Of a DNA stretch of 64,000 nt, positions 56,172 to 63,993 are shown in pieces (positions within the stretch are counted from its first letter, which is position 1; every line of letters starts with the position of its first letter). The notes beneath the pieces are model-generated. The model was not told where the DNA came from. It ran no database searches and saw nothing but the letters and a program-made list of their open reading frames with translations. The translations under genes and the position numbers were made by a program. The stretch is from CAIXDN01 sp964482085 (GTDB lineage Bacteria > Patescibacteriota > Patescibacteriia > 2-12-FULL-60-25), in NCBI GenBank assembly GCA_964482085.1, contig CAYZVS010000003.1:24960-88959 (forward strand), in the 5' to 3' direction.

Positions 56172-56684
56172 TTACTGGAGTTTACGAACAATGGCTTGAG
56201 CAAATTTTGTGGCCAGCTCTTGATTGTTGTTTGCTGTCACAATGAGCCAAGTTTGCCCTTGAAGCACGGACACTTGTCCAAATGTTTGTGACCAGAGGGC
56301 TTGCTCGCCGATTCCGGGAAGTGTTTGTCCATCGGTATAGGCAGCTGTTTTACTTGCTTCAAAAATAGTGGTCGCTTCTTCAACCGTTGATGCGAAGCGC
56401 GTTAGGATAGAGATGGGTTTGATCGATGCGGTTAAACCAGGAGCAGAGTACGTACATGTTGTCACGACGATGTTGCGAAGCATTTGAACGCTGACATCGC
56501 GCTTTGCATAAGCGAGACCTGAAATTGTTTTTGCTTCTTCGAGCGTCAGGAGTGCATCACATCGTGATTCCGCTGATCCAATAGTTGATGCTGTTGGCGT
56601 CGTTGTGATGGGAGCGGTCGTTTGAGCGCCGCAGCCAGCGCCTAATAAAGCAAGGGCTCCTGCTAAAGCGAATAGTTTCTTCAT
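56172..56684 (-). CDS. Small lipoprotein
   Basis: Encodes 170 aa. The lipobox Leu-Leu-Gly-Ala-Gly-Cys puts the lipidated Cys at residue 18, followed by a Thr/Pro/Ala-rich linker. The globular part (40-170) has Cys-Asp-Ala-Leu-Leu-Thr-Leu-Glu-Glu-Ala and a second Cys near 77 (Cys-Thr-Tyr), then alternating strands. The overall pattern is like DUF3558-type lipoproteins, a weak resemblance. Function is unknown. TAAACT 8 nt upstream suggests a leaderless mRNA. Confidence 0.78.
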   Translation of the reverse strand: MKKLFALAGALALLGAGCGAQTTAPITTTPTASTIGSAESRCDALLTLEEAKTISGLAYAKRDVSVQMLRNIVVTTCTYSAPGLTASIKPISILTRFASTVEEATTIFEASKTAAYTDGQTLPGIGEQALWSQTFGQVSVLQGQTWLIVTANNNQELATKFAQAIVRKLQ

Positions 56685-56692
56685 ATCGTTTT

Positions 56693-56698
56693 AGTTTA
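56693..56698 (-). promoter_or_regulatory. -10 box TAAACT of the small lipoprotein gene
   Basis: Read leftward, TAAACT at 56698-56693 ends 8 nt before ATG 56684. It lies at the very end of the upstream ABC gene. Confidence 0.58.
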
Positions 56699-58438
56699 TC
56701 ACGATTGGCGTTTGCCATGCATAAGCATATCTACTGCGTTTTGAAGATTACCAGCCGCCTGTAGTCGGCCTTCATTCACAAAGAAGATCTCATCCGCGTT
56801 CTCGATGGTGTTCAGGCGATGGGCAATAATGACTTTGGTTGTTGATTTTGGTAATTGGTCAAGAACCTCTTGTAGGGATTGCTCCGTAATCGTATCGATG
56901 TTGGCGGTGGCTTCATCGAGAATCAAGAGCTCTGGCTTGCGCAAGACGGCACGCATGAACGCAATGAGTTGCTTTTGCCCGAGTGAGATCGAGTCTGCGC
57001 CGGAAACGGGTGTGTCCACGCCATTTTCAAAACGCGCCAAGAGTCGAGCAAGCCCCATTGTATCGATTGTGGCGATTTTTGATTCACGATCTTTATCAAC
57101 GTAATCTGGATTGGCGTAGAAGATATTTTCTAGAACCGTGCCGGTAAACAAGAACGGTTCTTGTAAGATGAATCCAATTTTCTTTGTACGCTCTTCATCA
57201 GAATAGGTGCGCAGGTCACGTCCATCAAACAGAATGACACCTTCTGAAGGGTCATACAGGCGCGCCATCAGAGAAGCGGTTGTGGTCTTACCGCCACCCG
57301 TCGGACCAACGAGTGCATACGTTTTGCCGGGTTTCAAATCGATTTTAATATCGCTTAAGACATTAGGACGTTCTGGATAGCCAAAACCGACCGCATTGAA
57401 TCGGATGAGAGAGTCGTCGTTATGCGAGGTAAGAGCATCTACTACAGGCAGATCCATCGGTTCTTCCAGAATTTCCGAGACACGATCCCAAGCGGCAAGT
57501 GCGAGTTGTAACGAGTTCCAGAGCATCGCGATTTGGCGGAGCGGTCCGTAAAATCGTTCAATATAGATCAGGAAACTCAAGAGCAAACCGACGGTAATAA
57601 TGCTTTGCGAGGCCAAGTTAAGACCGTAACCAAGTACGACAAGGATAGCCAAGTTGGAAGCAATGTCGTAGATAGGGGAGTAAAGCGCGCTTGAGATTCC
57701 AGCGCGGACAGCGGCTTTGAAGTTGATGTTGTTTACTTCCGCAAAGCGACGACGGAAATAATCACGACGATCAAAAGCGACTACAACCTTGAAGTGCTCA
57801 AGGCTTTCTTGGATTTCTGCGCTTAATCCACCCGTGGCACGCAGGGCTTCTGCATTACGTTTTTTAATCCAGCCGGACGTTGCTTGAGTGAAAACAAATA
57901 AAACGAGTGCGGGAATTAATGCGGCCAAGCCGAGGCGCCAATTCAGGACGAGTAAAAAGGTGCCGGAACCGATAATCATGACGATACTCATCGTGAAACG
58001 TACCAAGGTTTCCGAGAAGAATTGGTTGAGCTTGTCGGTGTCGTTGTTGATGCGCGAGATCAGGTCGCCTGCTTTATTGCGATTGAAGAACGCAATTGGC
58101 AAGGATTGAAGCTTAGCAAAAATCATGTTACGCAGACGGAAGAGTACGCGTTGACCAATACGTCCCGTGAACTGCATCTGCGCGTAACTTGTCACGAGGG
58201 CTACTAAAAACGCTACAAACAACCCGCCGGTCGTTGCAAAAATTCCTTGGTAGTTTGCCTTTTTGATGAAGTTGTCGACCGCATATCCAAAGATGAACGG
58301 TACAGCAAGGTTGATACCAGAAGCGACTAAGACCGTGAGTACGGTTAGTGCTAGTTGACCTTTCTCCTCTTTGAGGAGAGGGAGAAGTTTATGGATCGCT
58401 GAAAGCGATGATGTCCGTTTTGTGGAATTAGTGTTCAT
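56699..58438 (-). CDS. ABC exporter half-transporter with canonical ATP site residues (second of pair)
   Basis: Encodes 579 aa from ATG 58438, which overlaps the upstream stop by 11 nt. Six membrane helices (about 20-310) precede a nucleotide-binding domain with Walker A Gly-Pro-Thr-Gly-Gly-Gly-Lys-Thr, Walker B Leu-Ile-Leu-Asp-Glu-Ala-Thr with the catalytic Glu, and a degenerate signature Ile-Ser-Leu-Gly-Gln (Gly to Leu). Together with its partner it fits a heterodimeric multidrug exporter of the BmrCD/TM287-288 type, with one consensus and one degenerate ATP site. It lies in an operon under the HxlR regulator. Confidence 0.92.
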   Translation of the reverse strand: MNTNSTKRTSSLSAIHKLLPLLKEEKGQLALTVLTVLVASGINLAVPFIFGYAVDNFIKKANYQGIFATTGGLFVAFLVALVTSYAQMQFTGRIGQRVLFRLRNMIFAKLQSLPIAFFNRNKAGDLISRINNDTDKLNQFFSETLVRFTMSIVMIIGSGTFLLVLNWRLGLAALIPALVLFVFTQATSGWIKKRNAEALRATGGLSAEIQESLEHFKVVVAFDRRDYFRRRFAEVNNINFKAAVRAGISSALYSPIYDIASNLAILVVLGYGLNLASQSIITVGLLLSFLIYIERFYGPLRQIAMLWNSLQLALAAWDRVSEILEEPMDLPVVDALTSHNDDSLIRFNAVGFGYPERPNVLSDIKIDLKPGKTYALVGPTGGGKTTTASLMARLYDPSEGVILFDGRDLRTYSDEERTKKIGFILQEPFLFTGTVLENIFYANPDYVDKDRESKIATIDTMGLARLLARFENGVDTPVSGADSISLGQKQLIAFMRAVLRKPELLILDEATANIDTITEQSLQEVLDQLPKSTTKVIIAHRLNTIENADEIFFVNEGRLQAAGNLQNAVDMLMHGKRQS

Positions 58439-60143
58439 ATTGGTTGGTGCTGCGTTGGGAGTTGAAGATCTGGACATACTCCGGAGAGGTTTCCATCAAG
58501 TGTGTATGCGTACCTTGTGCCAGAACCTCGCCCTCCATCAGCAAGATGATATGATCATAATCCTGAACAGAGGCGATTTTTTGTGTTACGGAAATCAATG
58601 TGATGTCCGGATAGTTTTTACGTACGTTTTCCAGAATACGATGTTCAGTGTTGGTATCAACGCGTGCGGTGAAGTCATCGAGCAGGAGGACGCGGGGTTC
58701 AATTGCCAAAGCACGAGCCAGCATTAAACGCTGTTTTTGACCGCCGGAAAGGCTGGTGCCGCGCTCGGAGACGAGCGTGTCGAATCCGTTAGGGAGTGTA
58801 TCGATAAAGTTTTTTAATTCCGCTGTGTCGATCGCTTTTTCAATGGCTTCCGGTTTCACTTCATGTCCAAAAGCGATGTTTTCACGAACGCTTAAATTGA
58901 AAACGATACTGTCTTGAAACACCATTCCTACCTGTGAGTGGAGGCTTTCACTGTCGTAGCTCATCACTGGATGATTGTCGTATAAAACCTCACCCGATTT
59001 TGGAGGTGTGAGACCGGTCAAGACATTCAGGAGCTGGGTTTTTCCGGCAGCCGTTGGACCAAGAATCGCTGTGCGGGTTTTTGCGGGGAGCTTAAAGCTG
59101 ACATCTTTCAGAACGGGATGCTCACCGTAAGCGACGCTGACGTTACGTAATTCAATATTTCCGATGAGATCCGCTTTATAGTCTCCGCCTTGCGGAATTT
59201 CTGGAGCATCAAGGACTTCTGCAACACGTGCATAGGATGCGGAGGAACGGGCGATCATGTTGCTCATGAAGCCCAGCATCAACATTGGAAAAATAAGGAT
59301 TCCAACATAACTGTTAAATGCGGCGAGTTCACCGACACTCATCTGGCCGATGATGACCAAGTGTCCGCCAAAAGAAAGAATCGCGAGCGTGGCTAAGCTC
59401 GAAATAAAAGTGATGAGTGGAATCATGCTCGAGAATACGCGCAAGATTTTCAGTCCGTTTTCTTTGGCATCCGAGTTCACGACGATAAATTTTGCCGATT
59501 CCGCCTCCTGACCGTTCAAGACGCGGATCAAGGTTGCGCCAAGAATGCTCTCATTGATTGTCTTGTTTAGACGGTCGATGATTTTTTGAGAAGCGCCAAA
59601 GAGCGCGCCAACTTGGGAGAAGATTCCGTAGAACATGAAGGCCATGATCGGAATCATCAGAAGGACGACGAGTCCGAGTTTCCAGTTGGTGACGATCAGC
59701 ATCACGCTTGCGCCAATAAGTAATACGAGCGATGAAACAAGGATGACCATGCCTTGCGAGACAAACATTTTAATCGCATCGATATCGCTCGTAAGATTTG
59801 TTAGGAGCTTGGATGCTGTTGTTGATTGGACGAATGTGTAGCTTTGACGAGAGATCTTATCTGCAACTTGCTGACGTAAATCGCTCGCGACGCGCTCGGA
59901 TGCATAAATGCCGAGGATTCCGAGGATATAGTCAGACGTCAGCATGACTCCGCCAATAATTAAAAAGGGGATAGCGACGGTAACGAGATTAAATGTGCCG
60001 TGCGTGTAGGTATCGATACCCGCGGCGACGAGTTTTGGGAATGTTAAGCTCAGGACTTTGCCAAAGACGGACAAGGTCAGCAAGCCAGCGATAAAGCCTT
60101 TATACCGAGGTAGAAGGCTGAAGAGTGTGTTCTTTTTTTGCAT
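58428..60143 (-). CDS. ABC exporter half-transporter with degenerate catalytic residue (first of pair)
   Basis: Encodes 571 aa. Six membrane helices are followed by an ATPase domain with Walker A Gly-Pro-Thr-Ala-Ala-Gly-Lys-Thr and a normal signature Leu-Ser-Gly-Gly-Gln. Walker B is Leu-Leu-Leu-Asp-Asp-Phe-Thr, where Asp replaces the catalytic Glu. Its good signature would pair with the partner's good Walker site, and its weak Walker site with the partner's weak signature. This is exactly the asymmetry of heterodimeric exporters. It begins 2 nt after the HxlR stop, so regulator and pump are one operon. Confidence 0.92.
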   Translation of the reverse strand: MQKKNTLFSLLPRYKGFIAGLLTLSVFGKVLSLTFPKLVAAGIDTYTHGTFNLVTVAIPFLIIGGVMLTSDYILGILGIYASERVASDLRQQVADKISRQSYTFVQSTTASKLLTNLTSDIDAIKMFVSQGMVILVSSLVLLIGASVMLIVTNWKLGLVVLLMIPIMAFMFYGIFSQVGALFGASQKIIDRLNKTINESILGATLIRVLNGQEAESAKFIVVNSDAKENGLKILRVFSSMIPLITFISSLATLAILSFGGHLVIIGQMSVGELAAFNSYVGILIFPMLMLGFMSNMIARSSASYARVAEVLDAPEIPQGGDYKADLIGNIELRNVSVAYGEHPVLKDVSFKLPAKTRTAILGPTAAGKTQLLNVLTGLTPPKSGEVLYDNHPVMSYDSESLHSQVGMVFQDSIVFNLSVRENIAFGHEVKPEAIEKAIDTAELKNFIDTLPNGFDTLVSERGTSLSGGQKQRLMLARALAIEPRVLLLDDFTARVDTNTEHRILENVRKNYPDITLISVTQKIASVQDYDHIILLMEGEVLAQGTHTHLMETSPEYVQIFNSQRSTNQYEH

Positions 60144-60145
60144 AA

Positions 60146-60490
60146 TTAGCAGTGTCCAAAATATTTTTCACCCCAGTTAGCCATCTGTTTTAAGACAGGA
60201 AGTAAATCTTTCCCTTTTTGTGTTAGGGCGTATTCTGTGCGTGGAGGGACTTCAGAATAGATCGTTTTAGTAATAATTTCAAGCCTCTCTAGGTCGGAAA
60301 GGCGATCGGAAAGGGTGCGTGGGTTTACGCCGCCCGCTTCTGTTTGTAGCTCGTTAAATCGTAGGGTTTTTTGTGAGAGCGCAAAAAGAAGGCGGGGAGT
60401 CCATTTGTCTCCCAGCACGGTTGTGGCAAAGGCCACACATTTGGATTTATTTTCTGGTGATTCCATAGGCTTGACGTCTTGTGATGTCAT
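60146..60490 (-). CDS. HxlR-family transcriptional regulator
   Basis: Encodes 114 aa. The winged helix shows Leu-Gly-Asp-Lys-Trp-Thr-Pro-Arg-Leu-Leu, then Leu-Arg-Phe-Asn-Glu-Leu and Asn-Pro-Arg-Thr-Leu-Ser-Asp-Arg-Leu, followed by the wing Tyr-Ser-Glu-Val-Pro-Pro-Arg-Thr-Glu-Tyr. C18 sits about where YodB-type regulators have their redox-sensing Cys, and the protein ends in Gly-His-Cys. It probably represses its own operon and the divergent nitroreductase in response to quinones, aldehydes or similar electrophiles. A start at 60466 is possible. Confidence 0.9.
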   Translation of the reverse strand: MTSQDVKPMESPENKSKCVAFATTVLGDKWTPRLLFALSQKTLRFNELQTEAGGVNPRTLSDRLSDLERLEIITKTIYSEVPPRTEYALTQKGKDLLPVLKQMANWGEKYFGHC

Positions 60491-60491
60491 G

Positions 60492-60506
60492 CTATATTTT
60501 GTATAG
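60492..60506. promoter_or_regulatory. Candidate HxlR operator
   Basis: The palindrome CTATA-TTTTG-TATAG overlaps the leftward -10 box (TATACA, 60505-60500). A wider inverted pair GCTATA (60491-60496) and TATAGC (60520-60525) spans the whole divergent promoter. Confidence 0.55.
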
Positions 60507-60530
60507 TTGGTTGTCTTTTTATAGCATCTA

Positions 60531-61184
60531 ATGGAAATTGTCAATATGAATGGGGATGAAATCGTGAAAGCGTTGAGTTGGCGCTCTGCTACGAAAGCTT
60601 TTGATCCGGCTAAAAAGATCTCAGAAACGGATTTACATACGATTTTAGAGTCGGCTCGATTGTCACCGAGTTCGTTCGGAATTGAGGCATGGAAGTTTAT
60701 CGTGGTTGAAAATACGGAAGTAAGGACTGATATTCGTGCAGCCGCATGGGATCAGCCTAAGGTCACGGATGCCTCGCATTTGGTCGTAATCGCGCGACGT
60801 ACTGATGCTCGTGCAAATATTGTAAATGAGTTGATCGAACGCACAGCAAAGATACAGGGCGTGGCATCAGAGTCGCTTGATGGTTTGAAGCAGATGGTCG
60901 GGGGGTCGATCTCTCATAGAAGTGATGAATCGCTTGATGTCTGGGTGCGCGCACAGGCTTACATCCCACTCGGCATCATGATCGAGAGTGCGTCGTTGCT
61001 CGGTATTGATAGTGGCCCGATGGAAGGATTTGATCCATTGAAAGTCGGTGACCTTCTTGGATTGAAGGAGAAGAATCTTAGCGCGACAACGATGTTGGCA
61101 CTCGGTTATCGTCTTCTGAGTGATGAGACGAATCGACCTAAAGTACGTCGTGCGTTTAATGAAGTTGTGGAATTTGTAAAATAA
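60531..61184 (+). CDS. NAD(P)H nitroreductase family flavoprotein
   Basis: Encodes 217 aa; ATG 60546 is an alternative start. The N-terminal Trp-Arg-Ser-Ala-Thr-Lys-Ala-Phe-Asp-Pro is the FMN-phosphate contact typical of NfsB/YodC relatives, followed by Leu-Ser-Pro-Ser-Ser-Phe-Gly-Ile-Glu-Ala-Trp. The C-terminal Leu-Ala-Leu-Gly-Tyr-Arg stretch is also typical. It reduces nitroaromatics, quinones or flavins. Divergent placement from HxlR and the drug pump matches known HxlR-controlled detoxification genes. Confidence 0.9.
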   Translation: MEIVNMNGDEIVKALSWRSATKAFDPAKKISETDLHTILESARLSPSSFGIEAWKFIVVENTEVRTDIRAAAWDQPKVTDASHLVVIARRTDARANIVNELIERTAKIQGVASESLDGLKQMVGGSISHRSDESLDVWVRAQAYIPLGIMIESASLLGIDSGPMEGFDPLKVGDLLGLKEKNLSATTMLALGYRLLSDETNRPKVRRAFNEVVEFVK

Positions 61185-61185
61185 T

Positions 61186-61707
61186 ATGAACGCCTCTATT
61201 TATCAGTACACGGTTCCATTGTTCCAGAATGCTCTGAGGAGCTTGCTGGTCCTTTTAGACAAGGGGGAAGCATTTACAAAAGAGAAAGGTGTCGCTGAAT
61301 CAGAATTATTGGATGCGCGGATTGCAACTGACATGTTTCCATTTGTAAAACAGGTTCAAATGACTTGTGATAATGCTAAAGGCTGTACGTCGCGTTTGGC
61401 CGGTGTCGAGAATCCAGCATTTGAAGATAAAGAAACGTCCTTTGCTGAGTTGAAACAGCGTGTACAGAAAACATTGTCATATCTCGAGACGTTTAAGGAG
61501 GAACAGTTTGTAGATGCCGATAATCGTAAAATTACGTTGGCTTATTTTCCGGATAAGCATTTGTCCGGAGTGGATTATGCAAAGTCCTACGCGATCCCGA
61601 ATTTTTATTTTCACGCGAGTATGGTTTACGCGATTTTGCGTATGAAGGATGTTCAGGTTGGTAAGTCGGATTATTTGACCGATATCCCTTGGAAAGTTGG
61701 AGCGTAA
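61186..61707 (+). CDS. DUF1993 protein (DinB-like four-helix bundle)
   Basis: Encodes 173 aa, starting 1 nt after the nitroreductase stop. The N-terminus Tyr-Gln-Tyr-Thr-Val-Pro-Leu-Phe-x-x-x-Leu and later Asp-Met-Phe-Pro-Phe-x-x-Gln-Val and Asn-Phe-Tyr-Phe-His are typical of DUF1993. That family is predicted to fold like DinB/YfiT and may bind thiols or metals. Co-transcription with the nitroreductase suggests a stress or detoxification role. Confidence 0.85.
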   Translation: MNASIYQYTVPLFQNALRSLLVLLDKGEAFTKEKGVAESELLDARIATDMFPFVKQVQMTCDNAKGCTSRLAGVENPAFEDKETSFAELKQRVQKTLSYLETFKEEQFVDADNRKITLAYFPDKHLSGVDYAKSYAIPNFYFHASMVYAILRMKDVQVGKSDYLTDIPWKVGA

Positions 61708-61725
61708 ACATTGATTTCTTTTAGA

Positions 61726-61734
61726 TGGTAGTAT
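61726..61734 (+). promoter_or_regulatory. Extended -10 box TGG-TAGTAT of the M23 gene
   Basis: TGGTAGTAT ends 6 nt before ATG 61741, predicting a leaderless transcript. ATG 61744 follows directly. Confidence 0.55.
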
Positions 61735-61740
61735 GTATAA

Positions 61741-62754
61741 ATGATGTATTTGTATCGTCTATTAGGTACGTTTATGGCGAGTTTCCTGCTTTTCTTTGTA
61801 GCGGGAGTAGCGCATGCGCAGTCAACGTCGACCGTCAGGGTTATTGCATTTCCGACGGATGCGACTCTTACGTTTACGGACAATTACGGTGACCCAAGGT
61901 CTGGTCATCCACATATTGGTATCGATATTCTTGGACCAAAAATGACGCCTCTTTATGCCGCCGTTGATGGAGTCGTTAGTTATCTTGTTAACCCGGAAGC
62001 GAGCTGGGGTTATCAGATCGTCTTAAAAGATTCTGAGGGTTGGACCTATCATTATATTCATGTGAATAATGATAGTCCTGGAACGGATGACGGAGCAGGT
62101 GGTGTGGTGAATGCGTATGCTCCTGGATTGGTCCGGGGTTCAATCGTGCAGAAAGGGCAATTGGTTGGTTGGATGGGTGATAGTGGGAATGCAGAAGATA
62201 TTGCTTCTCATTTACATTTTGAAATTCATCAGCCAAATGGTGATCCGGTCGATCCATATGCGAGTTTGAATGCCGCGCTTGGACCTGGAACCTACGATGT
62301 TTCTGAAGCGGCTGAAGCGAGTATGGATATCAATACGGACAAGGGATTGGTTACAACAGGTGGCACCAACTGTATTTCCGGTTCTTTGATCAAAAGTTTA
62401 GCGAATACAGCTGTGTATTATTGTGGTGCAAATGGCAAACGTTATGTCTTTCCAAATGACCGTGTTTACTTCACCTGGTACGCGGATTTTAAGAACGTCG
62501 CTACGATTCCGACGGAACAGCTGGCTTCAGTTCCGCTTGGCGGAATTATCACGTATAAACCCGGGAGTAAGCTTGTGAAGATCGAGTCATTACCAAATGT
62601 CTATGCGGTGGAACGGGGCGGGTTGTTGCGTTGGGTAAAGTCTCCATCAATTGCAGCAAGTTTATATGGAATTAATTGGGCAAAGAAAGTTGATGATATT
62701 TCCGATGCGTTTTTTGGTAGCTACGTGATAGGTGAACCGATTGCTTCAATTTGA
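61741..62754 (+). CDS. Secreted M23 peptidase fused to the shared surface domain
   Basis: Encodes 337 aa. A signal peptide ends near Ala-His-Ala-Gln (residue 27). The LytM domain has Gly-His-Pro-His-Ile-Gly-Ile-Asp (H58, D62), Tyr-His-Tyr-Ile-His, and His-Leu-His-Phe-Glu (H157, H159), the complete zinc and catalytic set of M23 endopeptidases that cut peptidoglycan cross-links. Residues 214-335 repeat the C-terminal domain of the Ig-like protein at 12380 (Ala-Val-Tyr-Tyr, Phe-Pro-Asn, Tyr-Phe-Thr-Trp-Tyr, Leu-Arg-Trp-Val, Asp-Asp-x-Ser-Asp-Ala-Phe). That module probably tethers it to the envelope. Confidence 0.9.
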   Translation: MMYLYRLLGTFMASFLLFFVAGVAHAQSTSTVRVIAFPTDATLTFTDNYGDPRSGHPHIGIDILGPKMTPLYAAVDGVVSYLVNPEASWGYQIVLKDSEGWTYHYIHVNNDSPGTDDGAGGVVNAYAPGLVRGSIVQKGQLVGWMGDSGNAEDIASHLHFEIHQPNGDPVDPYASLNAALGPGTYDVSEAAEASMDINTDKGLVTTGGTNCISGSLIKSLANTAVYYCGANGKRYVFPNDRVYFTWYADFKNVATIPTEQLASVPLGGIITYKPGSKLVKIESLPNVYAVERGGLLRWVKSPSIAASLYGINWAKKVDDISDAFFGSYVIGEPIASI

Positions 62755-62760
62755 TTAATA

Positions 62761-62796
62761 AAAAAGCAAGCCTCTGATCGAGGCTTGCTTTTTTTT
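62761..62796. terminator. Bidirectional terminator after the M23 gene
   Basis: The stem AAGCAAGCCTC/GAGGCTTGCTT with loop TGATC, plus A and T tracts. It is shared with the convergent mscL gene. Confidence 0.92.
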
Positions 62797-63100
62797 ATGG
62801 TTCTTTCTTTTTGTCTAGTTTAAAGAAACCTATTATTTTTACTCCAAGGTAGATAACGAGTGCGATTACAAGGAAATCAATTGTGACAGAGATGAGGTCT
62901 CCGTATAGGATTTCTGCTGTACCGATTTTAAGAGAGGCTTCTTTTAGACCTCCTACAGATCCGAGTGCCAGGCCTAAGAGCGGGCTAATGATGTCGTTAA
63001 TGAGTGCGGTGACAAGTTTTGAGACCGCGCCTCCTAAGATGAAGCCGACGGTGAGCCCTGGGACACCCTGATTGCGGATAAATGTGAAAAAGCCTTTCAT
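62795..63100 (-). CDS. mscL: Large-conductance mechanosensitive channel MscL
   Basis: Encodes 101 aa with two membrane helices. The N-terminus Gly-Phe-Phe-Thr-Phe-Ile-Arg-Asn-Gln-Gly-Val and the glycine-rich first helix (Thr-Val-Gly-Phe-Ile-Leu-Gly-Gly-Ala) match MscL. So do Asp-Ile-Ile-Ser-Pro-Leu-Leu-Gly and the second helix Asp-Phe-Leu-Val-Ile-Ala. The C-terminal bundle is shortened to a Lys-rich tail. It is an emergency valve that opens under membrane tension. It overlaps the GIY-YIG gene as ATGA. Confidence 0.9.
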   Translation of the reverse strand: MKGFFTFIRNQGVPGLTVGFILGGAVSKLVTALINDIISPLLGLALGSVGGLKEASLKIGTAEILYGDLISVTIDFLVIALVIYLGVKIIGFFKLDKKKEP

Positions 63101-63360
63101 TCTGTTTGTTTCTTATCTCGGTTAATAATGAACTCTTCTTTTTCTACTTTACTCCATTTTTTAATTTTTGCCTCGCGTTTGCGAGCGGCGCTTTCTGTTT
63201 TCATGCAAGCGCTCCATAGGAGTAGAACGGGTTTACGGCTTCTTGTGTACGCTGCACCTTTTCCGGCATTGTGCTTTTCTAGTCGTTTACGGACGTCCGT
63301 GGAAATTCCTGTGTAGAGACTGCCGTCTCGACATCGTAGGATGTACACGTGCCATGCCAT
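63097..63360 (-). CDS. GIY-YIG domain protein (UPF0213/YhbQ-like)
   Basis: Encodes 87 aa. The GIY-YIG fold appears as Tyr-Ile-Leu-Arg-Cys then Leu-Tyr-Thr-Gly-Ile-Ser-Thr-Asp-x-x-Lys-Arg. Catalytic-type Tyr, Arg and a downstream Glu (in Lys-Thr-Glu-Ser-Ala-Ala-Arg-Lys-Arg-Glu) are present. Stand-alone small members occur widely in bacteria and are thought to act on damaged nucleic acids; this one has no extra DNA-binding domain. It is translationally coupled to mscL. Confidence 0.9.
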   Translation of the reverse strand: MAWHVYILRCRDGSLYTGISTDVRKRLEKHNAGKGAAYTRSRKPVLLLWSACMKTESAARKREAKIKKWSKVEKEEFIINRDKKQTE

Positions 63361-63402
63361 GAGATTATTTTGATGCTGTTAATGATCGTAACTCGATGAT
63401 TT

Positions 63403-63804
63403 TTATGCGTTTCGATTGATGAATGTGATTGTTAATTGTAGAACCGTAGCAAACGTAACCCATGCTAGGTAGGGGATATTAACCAGCGCAATCCAACGTG
63501 AATGCGGATAAATTGCTATCAGTGCCCAAACGAGAGTGATGAGTACGAGTAAGATATCAATCGCGGCAAGCAAATTGTTTTTTAAGCCAAACTGAAGCGG
63601 TGTAAATGCGGCGTTAAAGATCAAATTAAGGATAAAGGGTAGTGCTACGATATACGGAAGTTCTTTTGTCGCCGCTTTGTAGAAAACGGTTCCAAAGGAA
63701 ACCGCGATGATAATATAGAGAATGGTCCAGACCGGGCCAAAAAGCGATGAGGGCGGGGCCCAGCTTGGTTTTTTTAGGGTTTGATACCAATTATATGTGT
63801 TCAT
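63403..63804 (-). CDS. TspO/MBR family membrane protein
   Basis: Encodes 133 aa, slightly shorter than usual. Five hydrophobic segments are present. The N-terminal Lys-Pro-Ser-Trp-Ala-Pro-Pro and Phe-Gly-Pro-Val-Trp-Thr-Ile-Leu-Tyr are the TspO signature, and a conserved Asn-x-x-x-Asn-Ala-Ala-Phe-Thr-Pro follows in helix III. Known members bind tetrapyrroles and respond to stress. No haem pathway genes are in the window, so the ligand is open. Confidence 0.88.
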   Translation of the reverse strand: MNTYNWYQTLKKPSWAPPSSLFGPVWTILYIIIAVSFGTVFYKAATKELPYIVALPFILNLIFNAAFTPLQFGLKNNLLAAIDILLVLITLVWALIAIYPHSRWIALVNIPYLAWVTFATVLQLTITFINRNA

Positions 63805-63863
63805 AGCTCTATTCTTGCATGTTCCAACTTATTCGGCTAAGATTCTGCCGCTATCCGAAGTTG

Positions 63864-63951
63864 GGAGAGGTCGCATAGTGGCCTAGTGCACTTGCTTGGA
63901 AAGCAAGCATACCGCAAGGTATCGGGAGTTCGAATCTCCCCCTCTCCGCCA
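63864..63951 (+). tRNA. tRNA-Ser (anticodon GGA)
   Basis: An 88-nt type II tRNA. Acceptor GGAGAGG pairs with CCTCTCC, discriminator G, encoded CCA. The anticodon stem CTTGC/GCAAG encloses TTGGAAA with anticodon GGA, reading UCC/UCU. A long variable arm TACC-GCAA-GGTA is present, as expected for serine. Confidence 0.95.
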
Positions 63952-63955
63952 TCAC

Positions 63956-63978
63956 AAATCCGCCTTTTGGCGGATTTT
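63956..63978 (+). terminator. Terminator after tRNA-Ser
   Basis: A perfect stem AAATCCGCC/GGCGGATTT with a TTTT loop, followed by TGTG. Confidence 0.82.
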
Positions 63979-63981
63979 GTG

Positions 63982-63987
63982 TATGAT
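63982..63987 (+). promoter_or_regulatory. -10 box TATGAT at the window end
   Basis: TATGAT ends 6 nt before ATG 63994, the same leaderless spacing as elsewhere. Confidence 0.5.
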
Positions 63988-63993
63988 GGCGCC

